A DNA stretch of 64,000 nucleotides. Source: Gammaproteobacteria bacterium. Lineage in GTDB: Bacteria > Pseudomonadota > Gammaproteobacteria > SZUA-152. The stretch's first letter is position 1. Every line of letters starts with the position of its first letter. The notes beneath the pieces were generated by a model. It made no database searches. It had not been told where the DNA came from and saw only the letters and a program-made list of their open reading frames with translations. Shown here piece after piece: positions 25,811 through 35,497 of the stretch. The stretch spans positions 1-64,000 of the forward strand of contig JAKIUF010000013.1 of NCBI GenBank assembly GCA_021647705.1, read 5' to 3'. The translations under genes were made by a program, and so were the position numbers.

Positions 25811-25937
25811 AAGCCTCTCGTCGTTTTATTGGTTTAATAATTGTGGTAGTTGATGATTTTTAACGTAGCTGACGACCTGTGTCCGCAAATGGTAGGATAG
25901 TCTACCCAATTACCAGCAGCTGTGACCGCAAAAACTC

Positions 25938-26990
25938 ATGTTTGGTTTCAAAAAAAACAAGCCTCCTGTCGTAAAAGAGGCATCGTCAAGCGAAGCTCCC
26001 GTCATTGATGAGCCTCAACCCGCAGCGATAGAGGCGCAACCTGAAGCCCAGCCTGAGAAAAAGAAGGGTTTATTTGCCCGCCTCAAGGCTGGCCTCAGTC
26101 GTACCCGCAGTGGCATTACTGATGGTCTGGCTGATCTGGTGCTGGGCAAAAAAGCCATTGATGACGATGTGCTGGATGAAATTGAAACCCTGTTACTGAC
26201 TTCTGATGTGGGTGTGGAAGCCACTCAGGAAATTGTCGCCGATCTTACCGGCCGTATTCAGCGCAAGCAACTGGCTGATGCCGATGCTCTGTTTGCTGCG
26301 CTGCGTGAGGACATGGCTGCCATTCTTGCACCGTCCACCCAACCATTGGAAATTGATAGCACTGCCCAGCCTTTTGTGATCCTGATGGTGGGTATTAACG
26401 GTGCAGGAAAAACCACGACGATTGGTAAGCTGGCGAAAAAATTCCAGAACGAGGGTAAGTCTGTGATGCTGGCGGCAGGCGACACCTTTCGCGCCGCTGC
26501 TGTGGAACAATTACAGGAATGGGGGCGTCGCAATGACGTTGCTGTGGTGGCACAGCACAGTGGTGCGGATTCCGCCTCGGTCATTTTTGACGCTGTGCAA
26601 TCGGCCAAATCTAAAGGTATCGATGTGCTCATTGCGGATACTGCGGGTCGTTTGCATACCCAATCCAACTTGATGGAAGAACTGAAAAAGGTACGTCGCG
26701 TCATTACCAAACTGGACGACACGGCCCCCCACGAAGTCATGCTGGTGCTGGATGCCGGTATTGGCCAGAACGCTGTTGTACAGGCCGAACAGTTCCGCGA
26801 TGCGGTGGGCGTGTCCGGTATCACGTTAACCAAGCTGGATGGCACCGCCAAAGGGGGTGTTATTTTTGCTGTGGCTAAACGCCTTGGTCTACCCATTCGT
26901 TTTATTGGTGTGGGTGAAGGGATTGATGATCTAAGGTCATTTAATGCAGATGAATTTGTGGATGCCTTGCTTGCACGGGATGAAACGTAG
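25938..26990 (+). CDS. ftsY: signal recognition particle receptor FtsY
   Basis: SRP-receptor GTPase that docks ribosome-nascent chain complexes at the inner membrane. The 350-residue protein has a short acidic A domain (about residues 1-50, Pro and Glu rich), an N domain of helices, and a G domain with GINGAGKTTT (P-loop), DTFRAAAVEQL, DTAGRLHTQ and TKLDGTAKGG. The C-terminal GVGEGIDDLRSF is conserved. It is separated from ftsE by a 200-bp gap that contains an R1 repeat, so the usual ftsYEX transcript may be interrupted. Confidence 0.97.
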   Translation: MFGFKKNKPPVVKEASSSEAPVIDEPQPAAIEAQPEAQPEKKKGLFARLKAGLSRTRSGITDGLADLVLGKKAIDDDVLDEIETLLLTSDVGVEATQEIVADLTGRIQRKQLADADALFAALREDMAAILAPSTQPLEIDSTAQPFVILMVGINGAGKTTTIGKLAKKFQNEGKSVMLAAGDTFRAAAVEQLQEWGRRNDVAVVAQHSGADSASVIFDAVQSAKSKGIDVLIADTAGRLHTQSNLMEELKKVRRVITKLDDTAPHEVMLVLDAGIGQNAVVQAEQFRDAVGVSGITLTKLDGTAKGGVIFAVAKRLGLPIRFIGVGEGIDDLRSFNADEFVDALLARDET

Positions 26991-27190
26991 ACCGGTGTTA
27001 TTAACGCAGAGGTTGCAGAGGCGCGGAGACGCAGAGAAAAACGTGATTAAAATGTACGGCCGCAGGATTTGTGACGCTTATGGTAGGTTGCGCGTTGGAA
27101 TAACGCTTTTCACTCCACATAAAAAATCTCTGTGTCTCTCTGTGCCTCTGCGACCTCTGTGTTTAAATACGGGTTCGATTCAAAACACCA
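26991..27190. repeat. R1 repeat, copy h, between ftsY and ftsE
   Basis: AACGCAGAGGTTGCAGAGGCGCGGAGACGCAGAG (27003-27036 region) is matched in inverse orientation by CTCTGTGCCTCTGCGACCTCTGTGTTTAAA about 100 bp later. Together they could form a long hairpin in the ftsY-ftsE intergenic mRNA. No TTAATTCACATTTAA boundary is seen, so this is a core-only copy. Confidence 0.7.
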
Positions 27191-27877
27191 ATGATTAAGT
27201 TTGATAACGTCAACAAGCGTTACCCCGGTGGCCACGAGGCGCTGTCTGGTGTGAGTTTTCACCTGAAGCCGGGCGAGATGGCTTTTCTCACCGGGCATTC
27301 CGGGGCGGGCAAGAGCAGCCTGTTAAAGCTGATCGCCTGCATCGAGCGCGCCTCACGAGGTAACGTGGTCATTGATGGGCAGAACCTTACCCGACTGAAA
27401 AATCGCCACATTCCCGCATTGCGTCTCAAGATCGGTGTGGTGTTTCAGAGCCACAACCTGCTTTATGACCGCACGGTGTTTGATAATGTGGCGTTGCCGT
27501 TAATCATTGCCGGTTATCACCAGAGTGAAGTGGGACGGCGGGTACGTGCTGCATTGGACAAGGTAGGGCTGCTGGGCAAGGAACGGCTGATGCCTATTAC
27601 GCTTTCAGGTGGTGAACAGCAGCGTGTCGGCATCGCGCGCGCGGTAGTGAATCGCCCACCTTTGCTACTGGCCGATGAACCCACTGGCAATCTGGACCCG
27701 GCATTGTCCCGGGAAATTATGGGGCTGTTTGAACAGTTTAATCAGGTGGGGGTATCGGTGTTGATTGCCACTCACGATCACGATTTGATTTCGAGGCTGG
27801 ATCATCGGTTGCTGACTCTCACACAGGGCAAGCTGGAGCGGGATGGTCGGACGACAGAATTGCAGATACAAAAGTAA
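27191..27877 (+). CDS. ftsE: cell division ATP-binding protein FtsE
   Basis: ABC ATPase of the FtsEX complex, which links divisome assembly to cell-wall hydrolase activation. The 228-residue protein has Walker [10 protein letters not shown], the signature [14 protein letters not shown], Walker [13 protein letters not shown] and the H-loop ATHDHDL. It begins [14 protein letters not shown], as usual. No good ribosome-binding site is visible because R1 copy h lies directly upstream. ftsX follows after 50 bp. Confidence 0.96.
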   Translation: MIKFDNVNKRYPGGHEALSGVSFHLKPGEMAFLTGHSGAGKSSLLKLIACIERASRGNVVIDGQNLTRLKNRHIPALRLKIGVVFQSHNLLYDRTVFDNVALPLIIAGYHQSEVGRRVRAALDKVGLLGKERLMPITLSGGEQQRVGIARAVVNRPPLLLADEPTGNLDPALSREIMGLFEQFNQVGVSVLIATHDHDLISRLDHRLLTLTQGKLERDGRTTELQIQK

Positions 27878-27927
27878 AGATGAGCGTTAAAAAAACGACG
27901 GCAATAGTTGGGTTTTCCTGAAAACTG

Positions 27928-28911
27928 ATGAAACGAACCAGCGTCAAAAATATCGATACCGAAGACCGGCAGCGTTTAAGCAAGCCTCGTGGTCGAGTGA
28001 ATGCTTACTTCACTCATCACCTATGGGTACTGATATCATCTCTCGGTGCGCTATGGCGTACGCCGCTGGCGACGTTGATGACGGCTGCGGTGATCGGTAT
28101 TGCCCTGGCTCTGCCCACCGGCCTGCATGTGCTGCTGCAAAATGTGCAGCAACTTTCCACGGGCTGGGAGGGTACGGCACAGATGTCGTTATTTCTTAAA
28201 TCGGATATCCCGGAAAAACGTATTCAATCACTGGCGGATAAGTTGCGCAGCTGGGATGGTGTGGCTGAGGTGCAGTACATTTCCCGTGAGCAGGCATTAG
28301 CAGAATTCCGCGAACAGTCCGGTTTCGGAGGTGCATTGGATTCGCTGGATGAAAACCCTCTGCCCGCAGTGCTGGTGCTGCGGCCTACGGCCGAGGCGAC
28401 AGAACCGGCACAAATGGAGTTGCTGTTAGGCAAAGTGCAAAAGCTGGAGCCGGTGGATCTGGCGCAGTTGGACATGGAATGGGTGCGTCGCCTTAGTGGC
28501 ATTATCGAAGTAGGCAAGCGCGGTGTGCTGTTGCTGGGAGGCTTGTTAGCGTTAGCGATACTGCTGGTGGTGGGCAATACCATCCGGCTCACTATTCTCA
28601 GTCGTAGTCAGGAAATCATTGTCACCAAGCTAATTGGTGCCACTAATGCCTTTATCCGGCGTCCTTTCCTTTATACCGGATTTTGGTATGGTCTGATGGG
28701 TGCGGTGCTGGCTTGGCTGTTGGTCGCCATATTGTTGGGTTTGCTGAGTGACCCGGTGAGTCGCCTATCTTTCCTGTACAGCAGCGAGTTTTCGCTGGAT
28801 GGGCTGGGTCTGGAAACGGTGGTCATTTTGCTGGGGAGTGGTATTAGTCTCGGCCTGTTGGGTTCCTGGTTGGCAGTGGGCAGGCATCTGCAAGCTATTG
28901 AGCCCTCTTGA
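27928..28911 (+). CDS. ftsX: cell division permease FtsX
   Basis: Integral-membrane partner of FtsE. The 327-residue protein has a cytoplasmic N-terminal segment, a first membrane helix at about residues 48-68, a periplasmic domain of about 110 residues that would contact a cell-wall hydrolase activator, and three further helices (about 195-220, 245-275 and 295-320). VGNTIRLTILSRSQEI and KLIGATNAFIRRPFLY are conserved FtsX segments. It is in an operon with ftsE and followed by rpoH. Confidence 0.95.
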   Translation: MKRTSVKNIDTEDRQRLSKPRGRVNAYFTHHLWVLISSLGALWRTPLATLMTAAVIGIALALPTGLHVLLQNVQQLSTGWEGTAQMSLFLKSDIPEKRIQSLADKLRSWDGVAEVQYISREQALAEFREQSGFGGALDSLDENPLPAVLVLRPTAEATEPAQMELLLGKVQKLEPVDLAQLDMEWVRRLSGIIEVGKRGVLLLGGLLALAILLVVGNTIRLTILSRSQEIIVTKLIGATNAFIRRPFLYTGFWYGLMGAVLAWLLVAILLGLLSDPVSRLSFLYSSEFSLDGLGLETVVILLGSGISLGLLGSWLAVGRHLQAIEPS

Positions 28912-29073
28912 GTTTTTCCATTTTTTGGTCAGAACCTGTACTCTTTACGACCACTTGATGGGGCAGGCAAAGCGTGCGCAGCAAATCAGTGACATCAGGG
29001 AACTTTAATTCAGCTTGGCACTCTTACCATCTGATTGCTAAAATGCTGATATACAGAGGAAGGAGGGAGAGCC

Positions 29074-29925
29074 ATGAATAAAAATCTGACCGTTGATCTT
29101 GCCGTCCCGACCGGCAGTCTTGAGGCCTATATTTCGGCCGCAGCTCAGGTACCCATGCTTAGCGTGGAAGAGGAACGTGATTTGGCCACTCGTCTGCGTG
29201 ACGAAGGCGATCTCACTGCTGCGCGACAGCTGGTTATGTCACATTTACGTTTTGTCATTCATGTTGCCAGGGGTTACAGCGGCTACGGGCTGGCGCAGGC
29301 CGACCTGATTCAGGAAGGCAATATCGGTTTGATGAAAGCGGTTAAGCGCTTTGACCCTAATCATAATGTGCGTCTGGTTTCCTTCGCGGTACATTGGATT
29401 CGCGCCGAGATACACGAATATATTCTGCGTAACTGGCGTGTGGTTAAATTGGCCACCACCAAAGCGCAGCGCAAATTGTTTTTTAATCTGCGTAAAAACA
29501 AAAAACGCCTTGGCTGGTTTACCCAGGCGGAAGTTGAGCATGTCGCTAAAGAATTAGGTGTGCCTGAAGCCACTGTACGTCAGATGGAAGAGCGTATGAG
29601 TGGTCAAGATACCGCCTTTGATGGTTATGGCGTTGACGATGACAGTGATTTCAAACCCGCTCCTTCCGGTTATCTGCAAGACATGAGTATGGAACCCGCT
29701 ACACAGTTGGAGGCGGAAAACTGGGAAGCACATAACAATGATTTGTTGGCCGGTGCGTTGGGTGATTTGGATGACCGCAGTCAGGATATTGTAAAAAGCC
29801 GTTGGTTGTCCGAGAAAAAGGTAACCCTGCATGACCTTGCTGACAAATACGGTGTTTCCGCAGAACGGATTCGGCAATTAGAAGCCAATGCAATGAAAAA
29901 GATGAAAGGCACAATGATTGTGTAA
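29074..29925 (+). CDS. rpoH: RNA polymerase heat-shock sigma factor (sigma-32)
   Basis: Directs RNA polymerase to heat-shock promoters. The 283-residue protein has region 2 ([29 protein letters not shown]), the RpoH-specific box [10 protein letters not shown], and region 4 with the [44 protein letters not shown] precedes the ATG. A target is in this window: clpB at 46.6 kb has a matching promoter. It is followed by a strong bidirectional terminator. Confidence 0.97.
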   Translation: MNKNLTVDLAVPTGSLEAYISAAAQVPMLSVEEERDLATRLRDEGDLTAARQLVMSHLRFVIHVARGYSGYGLAQADLIQEGNIGLMKAVKRFDPNHNVRLVSFAVHWIRAEIHEYILRNWRVVKLATTKAQRKLFFNLRKNKKRLGWFTQAEVEHVAKELGVPEATVRQMEERMSGQDTAFDGYGVDDDSDFKPAPSGYLQDMSMEPATQLEAENWEAHNNDLLAGALGDLDDRSQDIVKSRWLSEKKVTLHDLADKYGVSAERIRQLEANAMKKMKGTMIV

Positions 29926-29943
29926 AACAATTTGACGTAACTA

Positions 29944-29991
29944 ATGGGGTATAAAAAAGACCGTCCAAAGCGGTCTTTTTTATACCCCATT
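29944..29991. terminator. strong, nearly perfect palindromic terminator after rpoH
   Basis: The arms ATGGGGTATAAAAAAGACCG and CGGTCTTTTTTATACCCCAT are perfect inverse copies around the loop TCCAAAG. The inner GACCG/CGGTC stem is flanked by A6 and T6, so it can terminate from either side. Confidence 0.92.
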
Positions 29992-30128
29992 GTTATTTTG
30001 AATCATCGATAAAGTGTGTGATTATACTATTTCCCTATAAAAAATATGACTAATGGAGGTATGTTTAATTTTGTTGGAGACTTTTAGAGCATTGGAGCGT
30101 TCAAAGTATATTATCAAGGAGTAGAATC

Positions 30129-32336
30129 ATGGATGTAAGAACAATATTTAATGGACTTTTAGGAATGACTATCGTTGTGCTGGGCGGTTGCAGTGACCCA
30201 GCTCCACCCTCCTCAGGTGTTTCCCCTTCTTCAGATGTTCCCCCTTCTTCAGGTGTTAATAACGTCACTCTTGGTGGCACTGCTGCGAAGGGCATTATCA
30301 GTCTCGGTAACGTAGTGGCCGAGGAATTAAAAACGGACGGCACCGTTCTTGCGCAGGTGGGTAGTGCGACTACTGGCGCTGATGGTCGTTACTCTCTCTC
30401 AGTAAGCAGTGCCTATTTGGGTGGCCCTATCAAAGTCACCGTCAGTGCTGACGAAAATACCCAGATGAAATGTGATGTAGTGGAAGGATGTGGCGCACGG
30501 GTTGATGGTCTTGGGGACATACTTAACCCCACTGTCGTTGATTTTGGTGAATGGTACAAACCCGGTGATCTGAATATGATGGCGCTGGTCGCCGAGGCCG
30601 CTGCCAATCATACCGTCAAGGTCAACATTACTCCCTATACCGATCTGGCTGCCAATTATGCTTTGGCGACCAGTCATGCCGGGATTGCCAGCCGGACGGT
30701 AGATACAGGCTCTCTCACGTCTGGTGGGATTTATAATGCCAATTCTGAAGTGTCTGACCTGTTGAATATCGATATTCTGAATACCCAGCCCGTGGATATT
30801 ACGGACATCTCTGCCGTTATCGGTGGTGATCCGACTGAAGTTGTTTATGCCGCAGTTTCGGCTGCTGTGCTGAGGAGTAATGAGACCGCTGGCGGAACGC
30901 CAAATGTTAATGCTGCTCTGGGTGACCTGTCGAATTCGTTCAATGGCGGTACCATTGTTACCGGTGATATGCAGGACATTCTTGATAGTGCATCAAGTGT
31001 TCTTGATCAGGTTGGTGGCATTGGCAACATAGCCGATATTTCAGGAATCCTTGCTGCGTTACAGGCAGATATTGATGCTGCCAATGGTGGTAATGGCGGT
31101 GGCAGTAATGGTGGTGGCATTATTGACCCAACACCCAGTGGCACTGCTGATGCTGCCGACTTGGTTAAGGTCAAAGCCTTTGTCGGCGATGTACGCACTT
31201 GGGGTACTGTTATCAAGAATGAGACTGGCGTCAACGGTGGTCCCTTTGAAATACAGACCGGGTTGATATCAGCTGCCGCTGATCTCAGTATGGATTTTCT
31301 GTTTGGTCCCGCCTTTTTTGCCTCTGCGGAAGTTATGGAAATGCACTTCCATGGCAGAAATACTTCCCCGAACCTTACTGACTACACAACAGGGGGGGCA
31401 ACAGACCCGCAATTTACGACAGGTACTATCGCAAAATTGGGTAACATTATTACCATTACTGATGGTGTTATTGACGGTGTGACTGTCAATATGAGCATGA
31501 AATTTCCGGCAGATGGTGAAGTGTTGGCGTTGGGCTCAAGCTTTAGCATCGAGATTGTTTCCGCCAGTTTTGAAAGTGCTGCAACCGACGTTTATATCAA
31601 CAGTGGAAAAGTTACCTTCAATCTGGCGTCAGAATACACTATTGATTGGGTGGCGATTGACCAGGGTAACGCTGTTATACCGGGTATTCTGGGTGGCTCC
31701 GTAAACTGGGATACGACGATGATACAAAAACAGGATGATTTTGGTACACCTTTGGACGCTGAGATAACATTTGCCGGCACATTATCCACGAGGTTTGTTA
31801 ATCCTTCTGCGGTTTCGGGGGCCGCCGATGATCTCAGCGAGATCATACCCGGTACTTTGACAATAAATGGTGATGTCAGTGATACCGCTGGCAACAAGTT
31901 TGGTGCCCGCTTTACGTTTAATATTGTCGATGTTGAACTTCTTGCGGCTGCCGGGATGCTGGATTCAGCAGTTCCTAAAATTGGCCTGGATTTCACCATG
32001 CAATTGGCGGGCTTGCCGGAGGTCTCCGTTAACATCAATGGCAGTCAGACTGGCCTTGAAGAAGGTACAGCGAAGACCACCATTACCTATGGTGGACGCC
32101 GGATTGTGATTACGAGCGATCTTGCCGTTTCCTCTGTGGATGGCGTAGATAACATTGCAGCAATCGGTGATGCGGCCATTAGCAATCAGGATGGTGTCAC
32201 CATGAGCTTTGATGGAAACCTGGAGGCACTGGAGGGTGATGTGCTATTTAATAATGTAAGCTATGCGACCATTTCGAAGATGGATAACGGCGCGTCAAAA
32301 ATCACTTACATTGATGGTACTTTCGAAATTTTATAA
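30129..32336 (+). CDS. large secreted lipoprotein of unknown function
   Basis: A 735-residue protein with a lipobox (VVLGGC). The mature start has a short repeat (PPSSGVSPSSDVPPSSGV). Next is a carboxypeptidase-regulatory-like beta sandwich (about residues 50-130, with TGADGRYSLSV), a region similar to cell-surface lipoproteins up to about 310, a Gly/Asn-rich hinge (about 318-330, GGNGGGSNGGG), and a C-terminal half of about 400 residues rich in beta strands. The ribosome-binding site is AAGGAG. I do not recognise the C-terminal domain. It is followed by a terminator and an outer-membrane-like gene. Confidence 0.8.
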   Translation: MDVRTIFNGLLGMTIVVLGGCSDPAPPSSGVSPSSDVPPSSGVNNVTLGGTAAKGIISLGNVVAEELKTDGTVLAQVGSATTGADGRYSLSVSSAYLGGPIKVTVSADENTQMKCDVVEGCGARVDGLGDILNPTVVDFGEWYKPGDLNMMALVAEAAANHTVKVNITPYTDLAANYALATSHAGIASRTVDTGSLTSGGIYNANSEVSDLLNIDILNTQPVDITDISAVIGGDPTEVVYAAVSAAVLRSNETAGGTPNVNAALGDLSNSFNGGTIVTGDMQDILDSASSVLDQVGGIGNIADISGILAALQADIDAANGGNGGGSNGGGIIDPTPSGTADAADLVKVKAFVGDVRTWGTVIKNETGVNGGPFEIQTGLISAAADLSMDFLFGPAFFASAEVMEMHFHGRNTSPNLTDYTTGGATDPQFTTGTIAKLGNIITITDGVIDGVTVNMSMKFPADGEVLALGSSFSIEIVSASFESAATDVYINSGKVTFNLASEYTIDWVAIDQGNAVIPGILGGSVNWDTTMIQKQDDFGTPLDAEITFAGTLSTRFVNPSAVSGAADDLSEIIPGTLTINGDVSDTAGNKFGARFTFNIVDVELLAAAGMLDSAVPKIGLDFTMQLAGLPEVSVNINGSQTGLEEGTAKTTITYGGRRIVITSDLAVSSVDGVDNIAAIGDAAISNQDGVTMSFDGNLEALEGDVLFNNVSYATISKMDNGASKITYIDGTFEIL

Positions 32337-32359
32337 ATAAATTTCAGTCAATAATGTAT

Positions 32360-32385
32360 TGGGCGGCCAATTGGTCGCCCTTTTT
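32360..32385 (+). terminator. rho-independent terminator after the large lipoprotein
   Basis: GGGCGGCCAATTGGTCGCCC forms a stem with the central CCAATTGG and is followed by TTTTTT. It lies only 20 bp before the next start codon, so the two genes need separate promoters or readthrough. Confidence 0.85.
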
Positions 32386-32406
32386 TCTGAGTGGAATCAA
32401 TACAAC

Positions 32407-33480
32407 ATGTATTTTCGGTTAATTCTGTTATCAGTGCTGGTTACGTTTTCCACTTACGTTGCTGCTGATGAATATCAGCCATACCTAGCGATTCAAAGTG
32501 TTTCTTACAGCGAGCCTGTTACCCTTAAATTTATGCTGGGTGAACGGCAGACGCCCTTAAAAAAAGGGAACAAGGCATTTACCTATAACAGGGCAGAAGT
32601 AGGGTTTCGGTGGGGTAATTGGCAGTTTGGTGTTCTGGAGCGTCTTGAGTACCTGCTGGAGTTTTCACCGGAAACAGCAGAGTTGATTTATCTTGCTGAA
32701 AATCGTTTGCCGCTTGAAGAAGGTAGGGAGTATGAACTGCGCATCAGGGCACAACATAATTACAGCCATGGTTTTCGTCTGGCATATCGTCACACGTTTT
32801 CTTCTAGCATCAATGTTGGGTTCGCTGCATCATACCTGCAAGGCAAGGCATTTACCGATGGTGCTCTTCAGGGAAATGCCACAGTGCTGGGCGAAAAAAA
32901 TTATGAATTTCAGTTTGATGCTGATTATTTTTATTCTAACGACATACTTTTTGAGCGAGATATCGCTCCACCAAGTGGCAATGGTTACAGTCTGGATTTT
33001 AATGTTGACTGGCGACCCAGCAAATATTTTACAGCCCAGCTTGATGTTGTTGATCTTGCTGGGGAAATGTTTTGGGATAATGCCCCCTTTACCACCGCAA
33101 CAGCCTCATCGGATACCCAGACGTTTGATGAAGAGGGTTATGTTCGTTACGACCCCGCAGTTTCCGGCTTTGAATCAAATAAAAACTTTACCCAAACGCT
33201 GCCACGAAAAATATTTATTGCGACTAGGTACCAATGGTCGCCCAGTTTTGGATTATTAGCGGAATTACAGGATTATAAAGTCGCACGATTTACGAGTGTC
33301 GGTGCGGAGTGGTGTTACCGTCATAATAATTGTTTTCAAAGCCTCTACAATACAACCATTCAAGCATTGAGTTTGCGATATAAAGGGCATGGAGTGCAGG
33401 TTGAGCTGGCCAGTGATGAGCTGGATCTTGATCAGGCCCGGTATTTTGCCCTCCAACTATCGTTCAATCAGGTGTTTTAA
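32407..33480 (+). CDS. outer-membrane beta-barrel-like protein, unknown function
   Basis: A 357-residue exported protein with a signal peptide (about residues 1-20, cleavage near YVAA-DE). The mature part alternates aromatic and polar residues in strand-length blocks and ends in F (QLSFNQVF), as expected for a barrel inserted by the BAM machinery. The open frame begins at a TTG inside the terminator; the ATG at 32407 gives the signal peptide and is preferred. It follows the large lipoprotein, but whether the two work together is not known. Confidence 0.7.
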   Translation: MYFRLILLSVLVTFSTYVAADEYQPYLAIQSVSYSEPVTLKFMLGERQTPLKKGNKAFTYNRAEVGFRWGNWQFGVLERLEYLLEFSPETAELIYLAENRLPLEEGREYELRIRAQHNYSHGFRLAYRHTFSSSINVGFAASYLQGKAFTDGALQGNATVLGEKNYEFQFDADYFYSNDILFERDIAPPSGNGYSLDFNVDWRPSKYFTAQLDVVDLAGEMFWDNAPFTTATASSDTQTFDEEGYVRYDPAVSGFESNKNFTQTLPRKIFIATRYQWSPSFGLLAELQDYKVARFTSVGAEWCYRHNNCFQSLYNTTIQALSLRYKGHGVQVELASDELDLDQARYFALQLSFNQVF

Positions 33481-33529
33481 ATAATTCTCTGGTTTTTATG
33501 TTTTGTTGTGGATATCAATGTAATTCATT

Positions 33530-33553
33530 CTACTGACACCATGTTGTCAGTAG
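33530..33553. promoter_or_regulatory. perfect 9-bp inverted repeat
   Basis: CTACTGACA and TGTCAGTAG are exact inverse copies around CCATGT. There is no T-run, and it lies about 55 bp before the start of the DUF1801-type gene, so it could be an operator or a hairpin. Confidence 0.45.
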
Positions 33554-33607
33554 GGCTGCTTTATAATGAAGGGTTCAACCTAAATTAATCATTCGGGAAA
33601 ACAAAAA

Positions 33608-33952
33608 ATGAACCCAGCGAACGGCATTAAAATTGATAATTTTCTCCATGACATTCAGTCGCTCTCGGAGGAAAAATTTACTCTTCTTGTTTCAATCAAA
33701 AAAATATTCAATGAGGCTCATGCCGGTCTGGTTGAAGATATAAAATATGGCGGGCTGGTATTCAGTTTGTCCAATACGTTGGTTGGTGGTATTTATGTTT
33801 ATGAAAAACATCTGTCAATTGAGTTTAGTCATGGTGCTGAATTATCAGACTTGGATCATATTCTGGAAGGTAAAGGAAAGAAAAGAAGACATATAAAAAT
33901 TTATTCGATGAGTGATATTAGCGAGAAAAAAGTGGGATATTTTGTGCGTTAG
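33608..33952 (+). CDS. DUF1801-like protein
   Basis: A 114-residue cytoplasmic protein that resembles the YdhG/DUF1801 fold: EDIKYGGLVFS, VGGIYVYEKHLSIEFSHGAEL and HIKIYSMSDI. The family has a frataxin-like alpha/beta fold and no firmly assigned activity. It is monocistronic, with R1-related repeat sequence downstream. Its high AT content compared with neighbours may reflect its recent history in this genome. Confidence 0.75.
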   Translation: MNPANGIKIDNFLHDIQSLSEEKFTLLVSIKKIFNEAHAGLVEDIKYGGLVFSLSNTLVGGIYVYEKHLSIEFSHGAELSDLDHILEGKGKKRRHIKIYSMSDISEKKVGYFVR

Positions 33953-33974
33953 GCATTGGAACAAAATGCTAATA

Positions 33975-34200
33975 ATTGAAATGTGAGTTTGGGACTAAAT
34001 CATCTTGTATTTATACTTATGCTGGCTGATCCTGAATAATGAAAACCCAGCGCAAAGATGCAGAGAGTGCAAAGGGCTATGACAATAACGAAAAAAATAT
34101 CAAGTGCTATGAATCTCTGCGTTCTTTGCGTCTTCGCGCCTTTGCGTTAGATTTTATGACTCTGTGATTCGTGGCCGCTATCGCAGTCAGACAGATATTA
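33975..34200. repeat. R1 composite repeat, copy g
   Basis: It contains GAAAACCCAGCGCAAAGATGCAGAG and the inverse CTTTGCGTCTTCGCGCCTTTGCGTT with TTTTATGACTCTGTGATTCGTGG after it. The same downstream string, with changes, occurs in copies b and e. The upstream words CTGGCTGATCCTGAATAATGAAAA also match copy e. No gene is visible. Confidence 0.75.
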
Positions 34201-34275
34201 TTATTACTTTCTCCATCGTTATTAATAACGTATTTTGTTTCCAGGCATGGCGTAATCGAGAGCTTTACCGGATTA

Positions 34276-35496
34276 TCAAAAATAACGCGCAATTTCCAGC
34301 TGTAAGTAACTGTCTCTGCGTACACCGACCAGCAGCTCAGTGTTGACGTTGGGGATGTCGATAAAGGCTTGACCTTCCAGAGTGATTTTCCAGTTTTCAC
34401 CAAAGCGGCGACTGGACTCCAGGGTGAGCAGACGAGCAGCATCGTCGCTGTCAAAAATCATACCCAATAAAAATTCTGTGGATTGTTCATCGTTAAGGGT
34501 GAGGCGACTGGCTAATAGGATATCGTCGGCGAAGGGGGTCAAGGCATCGTCGCCGCGTTCATCGTACAAGACTTCAGAAATCACCCCGAGGTCGGCGTTG
34601 CTGTCCGCGATGCCGATGAAGGTGTATTCAAACCCGGCAGTGAGGGCGGTGTAGCTTTTATCCTGACCGGAACGATCGACCTGACCAGAACGATTGATGA
34701 CTTCAAATTTCCACAACCAATCGCCCAGAGTGGCTTGCAGGTCAAACCCCCATTGTTCGATAAGATCGTAAATAGGGATGAGTGCAGGCTGGCCTTTATT
34801 ATCCTGGCCAAGTGCAAAACGCGGATCACGACTGGTGCCGTTAAAATAGCTGAGACCGATATCCCAGTCTCCCAAATAATGGGTCCAGCGGGCGGCGTAG
34901 TCGATATGTTGTTCCTCGTCATCGGATTCGTAAATGGCCTGACTGGTATCAACGCGAGGCGAGGAACGCAGGCGGCCTTTTTCACCAGGAAAAGTACGCT
35001 CACGAAAGCCGGGCAGCACGAACAGATCCACTGTTCCCCAGTCACTGATTAGGGCGAGGTTGACCATGGGCTGGCCGAGCTTTTCTTCGCCGTCCGTGGC
35101 TTCAACAAGATCGGTCTGGTTGATGATGTCCACCAGGTGTTGTGATTCAGTGACTCCCCAAAATACTTTGCGTATACCGGCGCGCAGTTCCCAACTATCT
35201 GCGGCCTTTAACCAGGTGAGTTCACGGATATCGGCATGGCTACGCTCGCTATCATTTTCGTCCCAGCGCACAAAGGGTACAACGGTAATGCTTTGTCGTC
35301 CGTTATCCCAGTCTGTGTAGTATTCAGGTTGTGCCGAGAATGAAATATTATTGTCGTGTTGGCGTGCATCCGTCGGGCTGTTGGCAAAGGCACGAAATTC
35401 ACCGCTGACATAGCCCGACCATTCTCCGGCATCACTGAATGCCGGGATGCAGAACAGGGCTGCTGACAATATGGATAAAGAAGCACGGGTGAACAT
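34276..35496 (-). CDS. outer-membrane barrel protein of the RND operon
   Basis: A 406-residue protein with a Sec signal (cleavage near SDA-GEW) and a C-terminal aromatic residue (IARYF) typical of outer-membrane barrels. Amphipathic strand patterns run throughout, for example LRAGIRKVFWGVTESQHLVDII, which resembles DUF1302-like porins. A short internal tandem repeat, VNRSGQVDRSGQ-like (NRSGQVDRSGQD), is seen mid-protein. It is the last gene of an operon behind the LolA-like and MMPL genes, and so is the likely outer-membrane component of that export system (inference). Confidence 0.75.
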   Translation of the reverse strand: MFTRASLSILSAALFCIPAFSDAGEWSGYVSGEFRAFANSPTDARQHDNNISFSAQPEYYTDWDNGRQSITVVPFVRWDENDSERSHADIRELTWLKAADSWELRAGIRKVFWGVTESQHLVDIINQTDLVEATDGEEKLGQPMVNLALISDWGTVDLFVLPGFRERTFPGEKGRLRSSPRVDTSQAIYESDDEEQHIDYAARWTHYLGDWDIGLSYFNGTSRDPRFALGQDNKGQPALIPIYDLIEQWGFDLQATLGDWLWKFEVINRSGQVDRSGQDKSYTALTAGFEYTFIGIADSNADLGVISEVLYDERGDDALTPFADDILLASRLTLNDEQSTEFLLGMIFDSDDAARLLTLESSRRFGENWKITLEGQAFIDIPNVNTELLVGVRRDSYLQLEIARYF

Positions 35497-35497
35497 G

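Noticed and set aside
27172-27182. GGGTTCGATTC as a tRNA T-loop
   Set aside because: No acceptor stem, anticodon arm or CCA context surrounds it.
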